A DNA stretch of 64,000 bases, from assembly GCA_964036195.1 (NCBI GenBank), contig CAXIWS010000780.1, forward strand, positions 1-64,000, in the 5' to 3' direction. The translations under genes and the position numbers were made by a program. Positions 28,701 through 37,300 of the stretch are shown here, in pieces. This DNA is from Sphaerolaimus hirsutus (taxonomy: Eukaryota > Nematoda > Chromadorea > Monhysterida > Sphaerolaimidae). Every line of letters begins with the position of its first letter. The first letter of the stretch is position 1. The notes under the pieces were generated by a model. That model did no database searches. It was given only the letters and a program-made list of their open reading frames with translations, and was not told where the DNA came from.

Positions 28701-31436
28701 ATGAACCTTTTCAATCACACCTTGTTCCTCTTGGGTTTTCATGATTTCATCAATTTTCTTTAGCAACTCTGGGTCTCTTTTGAGCCTATTTGTGAGGTTT
28801 CTGAACCTCTTGAATGCCATTGCTTTGTTGTCTGGCAATTCATGTAAATTTGGCTTGTACATGAATTTCACTGAGTATCTGCCATCTGGTTCTCTCTTTA
28901 CTGACTCATTGAATTGCTTTATGGCCTCATCATCCTCAACGAGGTCTGGCTGGTCCATTATGCCAATGGTGTCCAGCCTGTCCATGTCTTTGACATTTGG
29001 CACAGGTGCCACAGCAAGTGGTGCCTCATCGAACCACTTATCTCTCTGTATCTGATGAATGATGGTGTTCACCATCACTGGATTGGCAGTATCCACTACC
29101 ATCTGGTTTCTGTTCATGGCAATCTGGGCTCCACCCACCAGCAATCCCAATTCTGATGGGATCACATACAATCCTGATGGCAGTCTGGTGGTTCTGGCAT
29201 CTTTGGACATCAGATCCCAGAAATAATTCAGACCCACTATTACATCTGGCTTGAACATACATTTCTGACCATTTTCTGTTGGCACTGTGTCTGCAAAATA
29301 GCTCCCATCTGGGAAATGCCTTTTCAGATACTCCTCATCTTGCTGTGAGACAGGTATCCTGACCTGCTCAGTTGTCAATGTTGGCACTACATCTGCCACC
29401 ATGTCAAGCTTCTGCCCATTTCTGAGTCTCATACTGAATTCAACCTGTTGGACCACTTTATACTGTGGTTTATCATTGCCAAATGTGTACATCTGGATGT
29501 GATGTGCACCTGTGCTCTTCAGCTTGAGCCTTTTTGCAACCTTTTCTGTCATGTACGTCCCTTGTGATCCAGTGTCCAAAAATGTCTGTACTTGGATTGG
29601 TAGCTGACCATTTTCTGCATCAGCTTCTGTCTCTTGTTTCTCTATGACAGCCTTTGCTGTCATCAGCATTGACATGTTTCTGTTTCCTGACTTCGTGGCT
29701 TGAGTACTATTCTGCAGTACTTGCTGGCCTGTGACAACTGTGTTGGAAATTGTTTCCAATTCTTGGGTTTCTGACTCATTTTGAATGGTTTCCACATTGA
29801 CACAATTCACTGTGGACTTTCTCGATTGATTTGATGCAGGTCTGCCTGCACTCTGTCCATTTGACTTCACTCTGTTGACCTGCTGGCTTGGTTGCCACAC
29901 TGACTTGACTGCTGGTCCCTGACGTTGCTGTGGCGCTCCACCACCAAACTTGTCAGGGCACATTGCTCCACAATGCACATTGGAGCTGCACCAAAAACAT
30001 TTGATTGCTGTTTTGCATTGAGCTGCTGGATGTCCTTTTCTGAGACACCTCATACATCTCTCACTCCTCATGAGAGACATCCTTCTGTCCTTGACTGTTT
30101 TGAATCTCTGGCATTTCTCATCATAATGCAGATTCTGTGTGTCTCCACAAAACACACATGGTCTCCCCAGACTCTGTCCTCCATTTTGTCCACCATTCTG
30201 TGGATTCTGCTGAATCACTGACATTCCACTGGTACTGTTTCTGGGGAAATTTTCATTCTGTCTGTTCATCTGGAATCGATTCCTTGGCTGAAACCTATTA
30301 TTGCTCTGTGGCATTGGTGCCCTTGGAATGAATCCTTGACGTTGCTGGCTCTGTGGCTCATTCTGCTGAGCGTACTGTACTGTTTCCTTGATGAGCAACT
30401 GTTTCTGAAACAGTTCTCGAAACTTGGCTACTGTCCAAGTTTCATCCCCAAGTTCCTTCTGCATTTCTGTCAACACTTCTGGGGGCACTTTCTGCTGTAA
30501 CAGGTTCAACAAAAGGGATTGCTCAACTGTCTCATTCATGGCCTCAAATTGCTGCATGAGTCTTTCCATGGTATCATACAATGCCCTCAAATCCTGGCTT
30601 GTATTTCTGGCCTGCCTCAATTTCATCATATTTCCCATCAATAAATTCTTCACCACCACTGGCTGGTCATATCTGCTTTTCAGCAGAGCTATGGCTGGGG
30701 CGTAATTTTCTGCAGTAACACTGAGCCCACTTATCATGTTGAAAGCCTGTCCTCTCAGGACATTCCTCAGGTAAGTGAATTTGGCCACATCACTCAAATC
30801 TGTCCTGCCATGGATGTGGGCCTCAAACATTTGCCACCAACCCCTAAATTTGACAATTTCTCCACTAAATTGTTCGACCTGCAGTTTCTGCAATTTGCCA
30901 AACACATTTGCTGACTGTGGTGATGGCTGTGCTGTGCTGCTGGCTCCAGTACCAGTTGCCACTGTGGCAGCTGCCATTTGCTGCACCAGTGTGGCATTTG
31001 CAGATTGGTCAATCTGATCTTGACACTGTTTCATCATGTGTGTCAACTCTTCAATATATGCATCAATTTCTGTGGTTCTGTCTGTCACAGCTTCTGACAG
31101 GTCAGCATATTCTTCATATTTTTGAGTGAACATCAGCTGTTCGGCCTCCATTATGTCATCTGGCACTTCCCTCACAGCCTCTGACCATGCTAGCTGGTGG
31201 TCTGCCACCATTTTCATTGCTGCCTCTGTTTTTGCCTTTTCTGTCTTTAGTGACATAATCACTCTCATGAGCTCCACTCTCTTTTCTTCATTTGATTTTG
31301 TGGCAAATTCTGCATGCTTGTACTGGATGATGGCTTTGTTGAGGCGCTGTTGCAGCCTGCCTTTTGCCAACCCAATATTCTTTCTGATGTGCCCTGTTGG
31401 AGATGCCATTGCACTTTGAATTTCCTGAATTTTCAC
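22743..31436 (-). CDS. Gag-Pro-Pol-Env single polyprotein, 2897 aa
   Basis: Order: Gag with a helical N-terminus and Pao capsid region (about 185-340, WW at 200-201); three zinc fingers (C427-C442, C461-C474, C480-C493); protease LDTGS with D621; RT motif A D986, motif B VPFGVICSP, motif C YVDN 1064-1067; RNase H D1246 with WSDS and NPADMATRG motifs; integrase with C1640, C1643 and DDE residues D1676, D1738, E1799; a DUF5641-like C-terminal domain. Env follows in the same frame: hydrophobic signal-like segment ~2057-2078, a Cys-rich ectodomain of ~600 residues (CC at 2271-2272; a gB-like helix-and-Cys segment near 2448-2500), a membrane segment ~2688-2716, then a Cys-rich juxtamembrane stretch and ~180-residue tail. 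There is no stop or shift anywhere. Oddity: the first integrase zinc ligand is Tyr1610 where all sister copies have His. The class III fusion-protein relation of Env is inferred from its pattern only. Confidence 0.93.
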   Translation of the reverse strand: MKIQEIQSAMASPTGHIRKNIGLAKGRLQQRLNKAIIQYKHAEFATKSNEEKRVELMRVIMSLKTEKAKTEAAMKMVADHQLAWSEAVREVPDDIMEAEQLMFTQKYEEYADLSEAVTDRTTEIDAYIEELTHMMKQCQDQIDQSANATLVQQMAAATVATGTGASSTAQPSPQSANVFGKLQKLQVEQFSGEIVKFRGWWQMFEAHIHGRTDLSDVAKFTYLRNVLRGQAFNMISGLSVTAENYAPAIALLKSRYDQPVVVKNLLMGNMMKLRQARNTSQDLRALYDTMERLMQQFEAMNETVEQSLLLNLLQQKVPPEVLTEMQKELGDETWTVAKFRELFQKQLLIKETVQYAQQNEPQSQQRQGFIPRAPMPQSNNRFQPRNRFQMNRQNENFPRNSTSGMSVIQQNPQNGGQNGGQSLGRPCVFCGDTQNLHYDEKCQRFKTVKDRRMSLMRSERCMRCLRKGHPAAQCKTAIKCFWCSSNVHCGAMCPDKFGGGAPQQRQGPAVKSVWQPSQQVNRVKSNGQSAGRPASNQSRKSTVNCVNVETIQNESETQELETISNTVVTGQQVLQNSTQATKSGNRNMSMLMTAKAVIEKQETEADAENGQLPIQVQTFLDTGSQGTYMTEKVAKRLKLKSTGAHHIQMYTFGNDKPQYKVVQQVEFSMRLRNGQKLDMVADVVPTLTTEQVRIPVSQQDEEYLKRHFPDGSYFADTVPTENGQKCMFKPDVIVGLNYFWDLMSKDARTTRLPSGLYVIPSELGLLVGGAQIAMNRNQMVVDTANPVMVNTIIHQIQRDKWFDEAPLAVAPVPNVKDMDRLDTIGIMDQPDLVEDDEAIKQFNESVKREPDGRYSVKFMYKPNLHELPDNKAMAFKRFRNLTNRLKRDPELLKKIDEIMKTQEEQGVIEKVHEDIMDGRQFHVLPHQPVITPDKVTTKIREVYDASAKQIGSPSLNECMYRGPVILPQLVGMLMRFRMQGVALVADIEKAFLQISLQDRDRDVTRFLWYKDATKASMEDNIQIYRFARVPFGVICSPALLALTVRYHLNQAGTENAHLIDENLYVDNLILSVGTEEKAIELYHESKVLFTQAQMNLREWNSNSREFMMQIKENDKAKETETTVLGMKWSTETDQMWLKTPKSIQQSESESEQKWQPPTKRVVTKVTAGCFDPMGLVSPVMLPAKRFLQTLWQAGPSEKEWDAPLTDEQTEKWQQLEKELIQIGDIKFDRKIHLNLDRPVRLHIFVDASAIAYSAVAYLCQIQPDCQYEVSLLYSRLRLAPKKPEITIPRLELLAMLIGSRMVKFIHKEMSHIKFNATILWSDSACCLKWLTTAKPLACFVKNRLDEIEKIRAETANMHIRHVAGWENPADMATRGMSMTELENSQLWWHGPEWLQTGVWPEPRVDPVTPELMAEIKKEELKCPKSSPIYLGVTQQLLDHPEEHNLISGELNPLRIRLYRFSSLQKLLGTTVHVMRFVKKMCSKRSSQQNGQNDLSKVMLEIQSTMKPNGIISMEERNLALNYWIESAQKGHYPEVRQILVTGQSKGPEMAKHDQLIRWLNIKMDQNGILNCHGRMAHTDPEQVTVPLKLLPTQHPLTELIIRDQHESSLYAGVQHTLAELRKKYWITQGRKLVYNIIRKCATCQKLKARPYPLPKMPDLPAMRVQRARPFQYTGLDYLGPVWYRQGKEHKKMWICLFTCMVTRAVHLEAVIDMTAREFINAFRRFAARRGRPETVLSDNATQFRLTGQVLQKSASKAINTEQEWIQTVNDELVYTYFSQNEIRWEMTTPMAPWQGGVYERMVGITKKHFKAAVGHKMMELPELLTLLPEIEAVVNSRPISYIYGDVKSLRVLTPKDFLIGEGQIGTPQFDTDSKDDEYVPKIDNAAKLQKYWESTQKTLDKFWETWHQEYLPSLRERTKVTHAHGRLTAQQEPKVGDIVLIFEENMPRGAWKMGRIEQLEQSQDGEIRSARVKTANQNLLSRPINLLYPMEINSKTMDIPESGVNGKPDLLDSEVVQKHARESSQQKKRKQEYVPESDRVLRSAIKVIRDNTRKATMANLMIGMLTLLALTNLSEAAPVRELTRKYSEVFTRSYIHNTTPRPSVYSDMTPWPPLPSPKYPKPVRKLQSYEKFKQAIREHPVEQVIASQSQKYQICTSGRHGHAITVPEEVHCHIPPRRLVRAATVTLYAQRQVPQKEKAYRCYIRIKEIVTHTSFWGARGITGEFEKYQQVGVVACNYARVHKVFQGIELVEMEPKVWTTNRTLHVDYKWCCHDKENVVSNFYMEEGTVASLDGKTVISDLQDFSQCRAMMGHCRDHNYGITVWDTENFRHQCAYEKVDVFKTEVAGQTIVISKLQAAYSHSNKTRRPMGSECVPTIDTFYTDQGGVFIKFHRRQDVPVEWAVPGDIMEASESPLSTTLHLHPDDSNSKFQYLQYAVRKMTQAQFVIVWHQLCQLRKHQLDMLRQLFRIDPTLGIRAMLGRQDVHAEWAGEAIMFWECKMVQPYIIYQTGKVAETCYKYTPMRLKLNGALWFKSPGSRDLVESSPQEDCSHTTPHLYKTENGQWKSAHGIVHVTETPIEMTWKGEWKAFTFDAPHLFTNVMNRVTNFMDVRGQIQRLQNLEQVQRQLVDYTADMSLDPTVIKSSIEGLGAGIEHTAEGISKAYGHYITGINKGFTTSLGQMLKGPFQVVINTLSLLLGIIILVVMLGGAGYLWYNWRIATGKPVIPPCAYTCMWKCIVCPFKCLWICFKVLRYTAKKSVEPSKSQPKRKVRKTELKPVLKKYARSNSSQSVRFTKRAEIEDRMAKSLSVYGQPDESDEESQVKEETKRARKRDLVYMPDIRKFTTRERAGSDTEGYMLHHLAHAALASPTPTTTTFSTQATVETPLITLAPTTTTDM

Positions 31437-32926
31437 CCCACTGCTTCAAACTGTCTCAAATTTCTCGAATTTTCACACCACCTCACTCTGCTGCACACTT
31501 CGATGACTTCTGTGAAGTTTCACACCACTTCACACCTCTTCACACTCCACTTCACAGTGCTTCACACACTGGATTTTGGACTGGTTTTGCCCCAAATTTC
31601 ACTACACGGTGTGCAGGAGCCCTCCCCACACACACTGGCACACTTTATTGAGGTTAGTAACCCCCCAGGTGGCTGCACTTGCAGCACTTTGCTGACAGGG
31701 CAGTCAATTGCCCTGTAACAGTGTGGAAATTTGCACCCCTGGTGCTTTCAACACACTGTCCCTCTCTGTCAAGTGCTCCACAGCACTTTTGCTGCACTCT
31801 GGTGCTGTGTGAAGTCACTTCACACTGCTTCACACAAGTACTGGTAAGTACCAGCACTTTTCTGACTGAAACTGGACACTTCCAGATGCCCAGTGGACTC
31901 CTGTCCACTTGCAGTGTCGCCTGTGACACTTTCCAGTGCACTCTGGTGCACTTTTACTCAACAGTAAGTGTCTCTGGACACTTTTGGCTCTCTGCCAATT
32001 TTGAATTCTGACTGAAACTGCACTCTAAGACACACCTAATTGAAGGTACCAGCGCAAGGTACAGTGTGCCACCTGTCACTCTCTGAACTGAGCTGATGAG
32101 CACTGCACTAAAATCTAGGTGCTAGTGCTAAACTGAAGGTACCTTACCAAGTACTTCACTTGTGCTAAAACCTAGGCACTAAGCTTTTCCCCAGTCTTGG
32201 TACAACACTGGTGTGCTAAAAACTAGGCACAACACAGTGTTTGACAGGATTTACTGACTGAATTTACTGAATCTGTCCCTGCTCCATTTCTGGCTGAAAC
32301 TGCACTTCTGGCTGGTCTTTCCTTTCCTGAACTTTACCCCTACTTTTACTTTGAGTGGGCACTTCACCACTCTTCACACTGACTTCACACTGACTCTCCA
32401 GGGTGTGGGTCCCACTCACAAAGGACCGAGTGACCCCCTCGAATTGCCAAAAACCCCTGGGACACAACCTCTTGCTCTTAAGAGTGACCTGTGTCAACTC
32501 TGGCCGTCAGGAAACTATCCCCCCAAGCCAGGGTAAGGACAGTCCGAACTTCTATTTGTGTGTAGAAGCGCCCAACGACGTGCCAGAAGCCTGCCAGCCA
32601 GTAGCCATTGTCCTCCAGTTGCCGTCTGGAGTACCTGAGCCTTGGTACACTGTTGCCAGCCACTCGAAAAAAGTCACACCTGATGTAGAACTGCAGGGCT
32701 TTTGAAGAACTGCCCCACAACTTCGATCGTTCGCGAATCGACGGCCGTTGATCGTATGAGTCGCCGAGCGGCACCGTTGAAAGCGCCTCGTTCAGGAGAT
32801 GCCACGTGTAAAATTTCGCGAAGATCGGCCGACCCGTTCGAGCGCAATAGCTGTTTAACTGCAGCACGTTTGAAGAACTGCCCAGCCGCACAAATTTAGT
32901 TCCTTTGGTCAATTCAGAGCTGAATT
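31437..32926 (-). other. 5' leader of element 3 (subfamily B)
   Basis: About 1.5 kb between PBS and gag start. It contains many scattered copies of sense GTGTGAA (clustered at 31470-31570, again near 31815-31838 and 32362-32400), three 18-nt stem-loop repeats (32105-32230), and a CpG-rich block (about 32560-32900) with a ~33-nt imperfect direct repeat around TTTGAAGAACTGCCC (near 32700 and 32868). The longest sense frame here (144 codons, 32478-32912) spans that repeat and resembles no known protein. A block with TGTGACAC and GTGCACTCTGGTGCAC (31918-31955) is shared with leader A. No convincing gene. Confidence 0.7.
32105..32230 (-). repeat. Three repeated 18-nt leader stem-loops
   Basis: On the plus strand at 32105-32122, 32162-32179 and 32213-32230. 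In sense two read GTGCCTAG(G/T)TTTTAGCAC, with outer stem GTG/CAC and inner stem CTA/TAG. The third has outer stem GCA/TGC, a compensatory change that keeps pairing. The loops are U-rich. Candidate packaging or dimerisation element. Confidence 0.55.
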
Positions 32927-32948
32927 AACCCTGCAGCTCGCTGCGCCA
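32927..32948 (-). promoter_or_regulatory. Primer-binding site, tRNA-Ser, with 3-nt interruption
   Basis: Directly next to the 5' LTR. Thirteen nt (TGGCGCAGCGAGC) match the tRNA-Ser 3' end, then three extra nt (TGC), then the match resumes with AGGGTT. In LTR A elements the 18-nt match is continuous. Confidence 0.8.
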
Positions 32949-34361
32949 TGTGTTGACCGTGGTGCTGTTGATGGCCTCGATGGTTTGGATGTCCACTAGA
33001 CTGGGCAATTCACCAAAGTCTAGTTTTAGCAGCAGTTAGAACAGTTTTGCAAGTGTAGGGGGTTGATCGGTTATTTTGAGCATTAAAACTGATTTCTCAA
33101 TGACAAAGGAGAAATTTCAGAGCACACAGGACAGATTTGGATCACAGAATCTCATTCTGGAGAACCGATTTTATTTACTAACTCTCTAGCAAACTTTCTT
33201 CACACAGAAACAGAGTGGCAGACTGAATTGAAAAACTGAAAATGGACTGGGAGAGGGGAAAATGTATTGAAAAACACCCTACAATAATAATGTGAATAAA
33301 CTGGCAGATAAATGCACATTTTACGTAGTATTGCAGTTAAATAAAACAGTGGTGTAGTATTCACTACTTACTGTAGGTACTGGGGGAAGTACAAATTTGC
33401 CTAAAGTGAAAACTATTAATTTAGTGGCACAAAGCGAGAATCCACTTAGCAAATTGGGCCTAACAATTTGTCAAGAACTTCCTGTTGAAAGTTTCAGAGT
33501 TTCTACCTAATGTTGGCAAGCTTCAAAATCACGCCAAAAAGCTACTTAAAGCATTCAATAAATTAAACATAAATTTCAATTGAGCATGAAATAAATGATA
33601 AATAAATAGTCACTCTATTATAGCTCACTTAGAAATAACTCAATATGATGATTAAACTGCTCTTATAATTGGAGAAATTGAATTTCCAGGGATAAATAGA
33701 AGAAACTCATCTTAAATAATTTATAACATGTGATAGGATAACTTTTGGCAAAAATGATTGGTACCATGCGATAGAGCATGAAATTTAGGATATATTTGAT
33801 ATAAGAAATTTTTCTATTTAAAGTTATCAATTTGACACTTTTACAGATGGGAACTCAACACCTAAAAAAGGAACTAACACCAAATAAATGGAGAAAATGC
33901 AACTGTTGAACCAGCTAGCTACTTTATGAAACTGGGCTAATAATGCAGCTGTGCTTTATAGAAAATGATTGGGCCTTAGCGCAGAGCCTAAAAATGAACA
34001 AATGTTGGATAAATATTGTGCTTGAATTGTGCAGTGCAATGCAAACTTAATATAAATTTAATTAAGAAATAAATAAAGTTTGAGTGGTTTGGTAATGGCT
34101 ACAGATAAACATATAAACCTATATATTTTCTTGATCAGCGGAAAATTGCGAGTTGAATGAGCTTAATATCGAATTCATAAACCTAACTTAAACATATTTG
34201 ACTTTTTTATCTAAAATTTCTCAATAAACCTTCAGAAAACATAAAACTTATAAAATACATAAAACTCAAACACAAAACAATACTGGGTGCCCTGAACACC
34301 CATAGTTGACTCATGGGAGATGTCCTGGCCGTTTTTGATTAAATTACCAACGGTCAGCACA
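32949..34361 (-). repeat. 5' LTR, subfamily B (1413 bp)
   Basis: Looks identical to the 3' LTR by line-by-line comparison. It carries the candidate promoter (34121-34161) and a poly(A) signal (33170-33175), and contains no gene. Confidence 0.95.
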
Positions 34362-34366
34362 TTGAC
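34362..34366. repeat. Target-site duplication (right) of element 3
   Basis: TTGAC, the exact partner of 21284-21288. Confidence 0.9.
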
Positions 34367-37300
34367 TGTGGAAATTGAGCGTGGAAATCTGACTGTCGAA
34401 ATCTGACTGTCGAAATTGACTGTGGAAATCTGACTATGGAAATCTGACTGTGGAAACCTGACTGTGGAAATTGAGCGTGGAAATGTGACTGTGGAAATCT
34501 GACTGTGGAAATCTGACTAAGGAAATCTGATAATGGAAATCTGACTATGGAAATCTGACTGTGGAAACTTGACTATGGAAATCTGACTATGGAAATCTGA
34601 CTGTGCAAACCTGACTGTGGAAATTTGACTGTGGAAATTGAGCGTGGAAATCTGACTGTGGAAATCTGACTGTGGAAATCTGACTATGGAAATCTGACTG
34701 TGGAAATCTGACTGTGGAAATCTGACTGTGGAAACTTGACTATGGAAATTTGACTGTGGAAATTGACTGTGGAAATCTGACTATGGAAATCTGACTGTGG
34801 AAACCTGACTGTGGAAATCTGACTGTGGAAATCTGACTATGGAAATCTGACTATTGAAATTTGACTATGGAAATCTGACTATGGAAATTTGACTGTGGAA
34901 ATCTGACTGTGGAAACCTGACTGTGGAAATCTGACTGTGGAAACTTGACTATGGAAATTTGACTGTGGAAATTGACTGTGGAAATCTGACTATGGAAATC
35001 TGACTGTGGAAACCTGACTGTGGAAATCTGACTGTGGAAATCTGACTATGGAAATCTGACTATTGAAATTTGACTATGGAAATCTGACTATGGAAATTTG
35101 ACTGTGGAAATCTGACTGTGGAAACCTGACTGTGGAAATCTGACTGTGGAAATCTGACTATGGAAATCTGACTATTGAAATTTGACTATGGAAATCTGAC
35201 TATGGAAATTTGACTGTGGAAATCTGACTGTGGAAATCTGACTGTGGAAATCTGACTGTGGAAATTGACTGTAAAAATCTGACTGTGGCAATCTGACTAT
35301 GGAAATCTGACTGTGGAAACTTGACTATGGAAATCTGACTGTGGAAATCTGACTGTGGAAATCTGACTATGGAAATCTGACTATGGAAATCTGACTGTGG
35401 AAACCTGACTGTGGAAATCTGACTGTAGAAATCTGACTATGGAAATCTGACTATGGAAATTTGACTGTGGTAATTGAGTGTGGAAATCTGACTGTGGAAA
35501 TCTGACTGTGGAAATCTGACTGTGGAAATTGACTGTAAAAATCTGACTGTGGCAATCTGACTATGGAAATCTGACTGTGGAAACTTGACTATGGAAATCT
35601 GACTGTGGAAACTTGACTATGGAAATCTGACTGTGGAAACTTGACTATGGAAATTTGACTGTGGAAATTGACTGTGGAAATCTGACTGTGGAAATCTGAC
35701 TATGGAAATTTGACCGTGGAAATTGACTGTGGAAATCTGACTATGGAAATCTGACTGTGGAAATCTGACTGTGGAAATCTGACTGTGGAAATTGACTGTG
35801 GAAATCTGACTGTGGAAATCTGACTATGGAAATCTGACTGTGGAAACTTGACTATGGAAATTTGACTGTGGAAATTGACTGTGGAAATCTGACTATGGAA
35901 ATCTGACTGTGGAAATCTGACTGTGGAAATCTGTCTGTGGAAATCTGACTATGGAAATTGAGCGTGGAAATCTGACTGTGGAAACCTGACTGTGGAAATT
36001 GAGCGTGGAAATCTGACTGTGGAAATCTGACTGTGGAAATCTGACTATGGAAATCTGACTATGGAAATCTGACTGTGGAAACCTGACTGTGGAAATCTGA
36101 CTGTAGAAATCTGACTATGGAAATCTGACTATGGAAATTTGACTGTGGAAATTGAGTGTGGAAATCTGACTGTGGAAATCTGACTGTGGAAATCTGACTG
36201 TGGAAATTGACTGTAAAAATCTGACTGTGGCAATCTGACTATGGAAATCTGACTGTGGAAACTTGACTATGGAAATCTGACTGTGGAAACTTGACTATGG
36301 AAATTTGACTGTGGAAATTGACTGTGGAAATCTGACTGTGGAAATCTGACTATGGAAATTTGACCGTGGAAATTGACTGTGGAAATCTGACTATGGAAAT
36401 CTGACTGTGGAAATCTGACTGTGGAAATCTGACTGTGGAAATTGATTGTGGAAATCTGACTGTGGAAATCTGACTATGGAAATCTGACTGTGGAAACTTG
36501 ACTATAGAAATTTGACTGTGGAAATTGACTGTGGAAATCTGACTATGGAAATCTGACTGTGGAAATCTGACTGTGGAAATCTGTCTGTGGAAATCTGACT
36601 ATGGAAATCTGACTATGGAAATTTGACTGTGGAAATTGAGCGTGGAAATCTGACTATGGATATCTGACTATGGAAATCTGACTGTGGAAATCTGACTGTG
36701 GAAATTGAGCGTGGAAATCTGACTGTGGAAATCTGACTGTGGAAATTGACTGTGGAAATCTGACTGTGGCAATCTGACTATGGAAATCTGACTGTGGAAA
36801 CTTGACTATGGCAATCTGACTGTGGAAACTTGACTATGGAAATCTGACTATTGAAATTTGACTGTGGAAATTGAGCATGGAAATCTGACTATGGAAATCT
36901 GACTGTGGAAATCTGACTATGGAAATTTGACTGTGGAAATTGAGCGTGGAAATCTGACTGTGGAAATCTGACTGTGGAAATCTGACTATGGAAATCTGAC
37001 TATGGAAATCTGACTGTGGAAACCTGACTGTGGAAATCTGACTGTAGAAATCTGACTATGGAAATCTGACTATGGACATTTGACTGTGGAAATTGAGTGT
37101 GGAAATCTGACTGTGGAAATCTGACTGTGGAAATCTGACTGTGGAAACCTGACTGTGGAAATCTGACTGTAGAAATCTGACTATGGAAATCTGACTATGG
37201 ACATTTGACTGTGGAAATTGAGTGTGGAAATCTGACTGTGGAAATCTGACTGTGGAAATCTGACTGTGGAAATTGACTGTAAAAATCTGACTGTGGCAAT

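Larger units (their letters stand above)
21289..34361 (-). mobile_element. Complete BEL/Pao env-bearing retroelement (subfamily B), 13,073 bp
   Basis: Both LTRs (1413 bp each) read as identical over their whole length. It has a 5-bp duplication TTGAC, a PBS, a 1.5-kb leader and a single 2897-codon polyprotein frame. It is inserted within the satellite and splits it. Identical LTRs and an open frame imply a very recent insertion. Subfamily B is clearly diverged from A in LTR, leader and protein sequence. Confidence 0.95.

Noticed and set aside
32143..32150. Splice donor-like GGTAAGG in leader B, which could make a spliced env RNA
   Set aside because: A short match with no supporting acceptor evidence near env that I could establish. 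It is left as a question for RNA data.
32478..32912. 144-codon sense frame in leader B as a captured host gene
   Set aside because: It contains the internal leader repeat, has no recognisable domain, and no second copy is available to show constraint.
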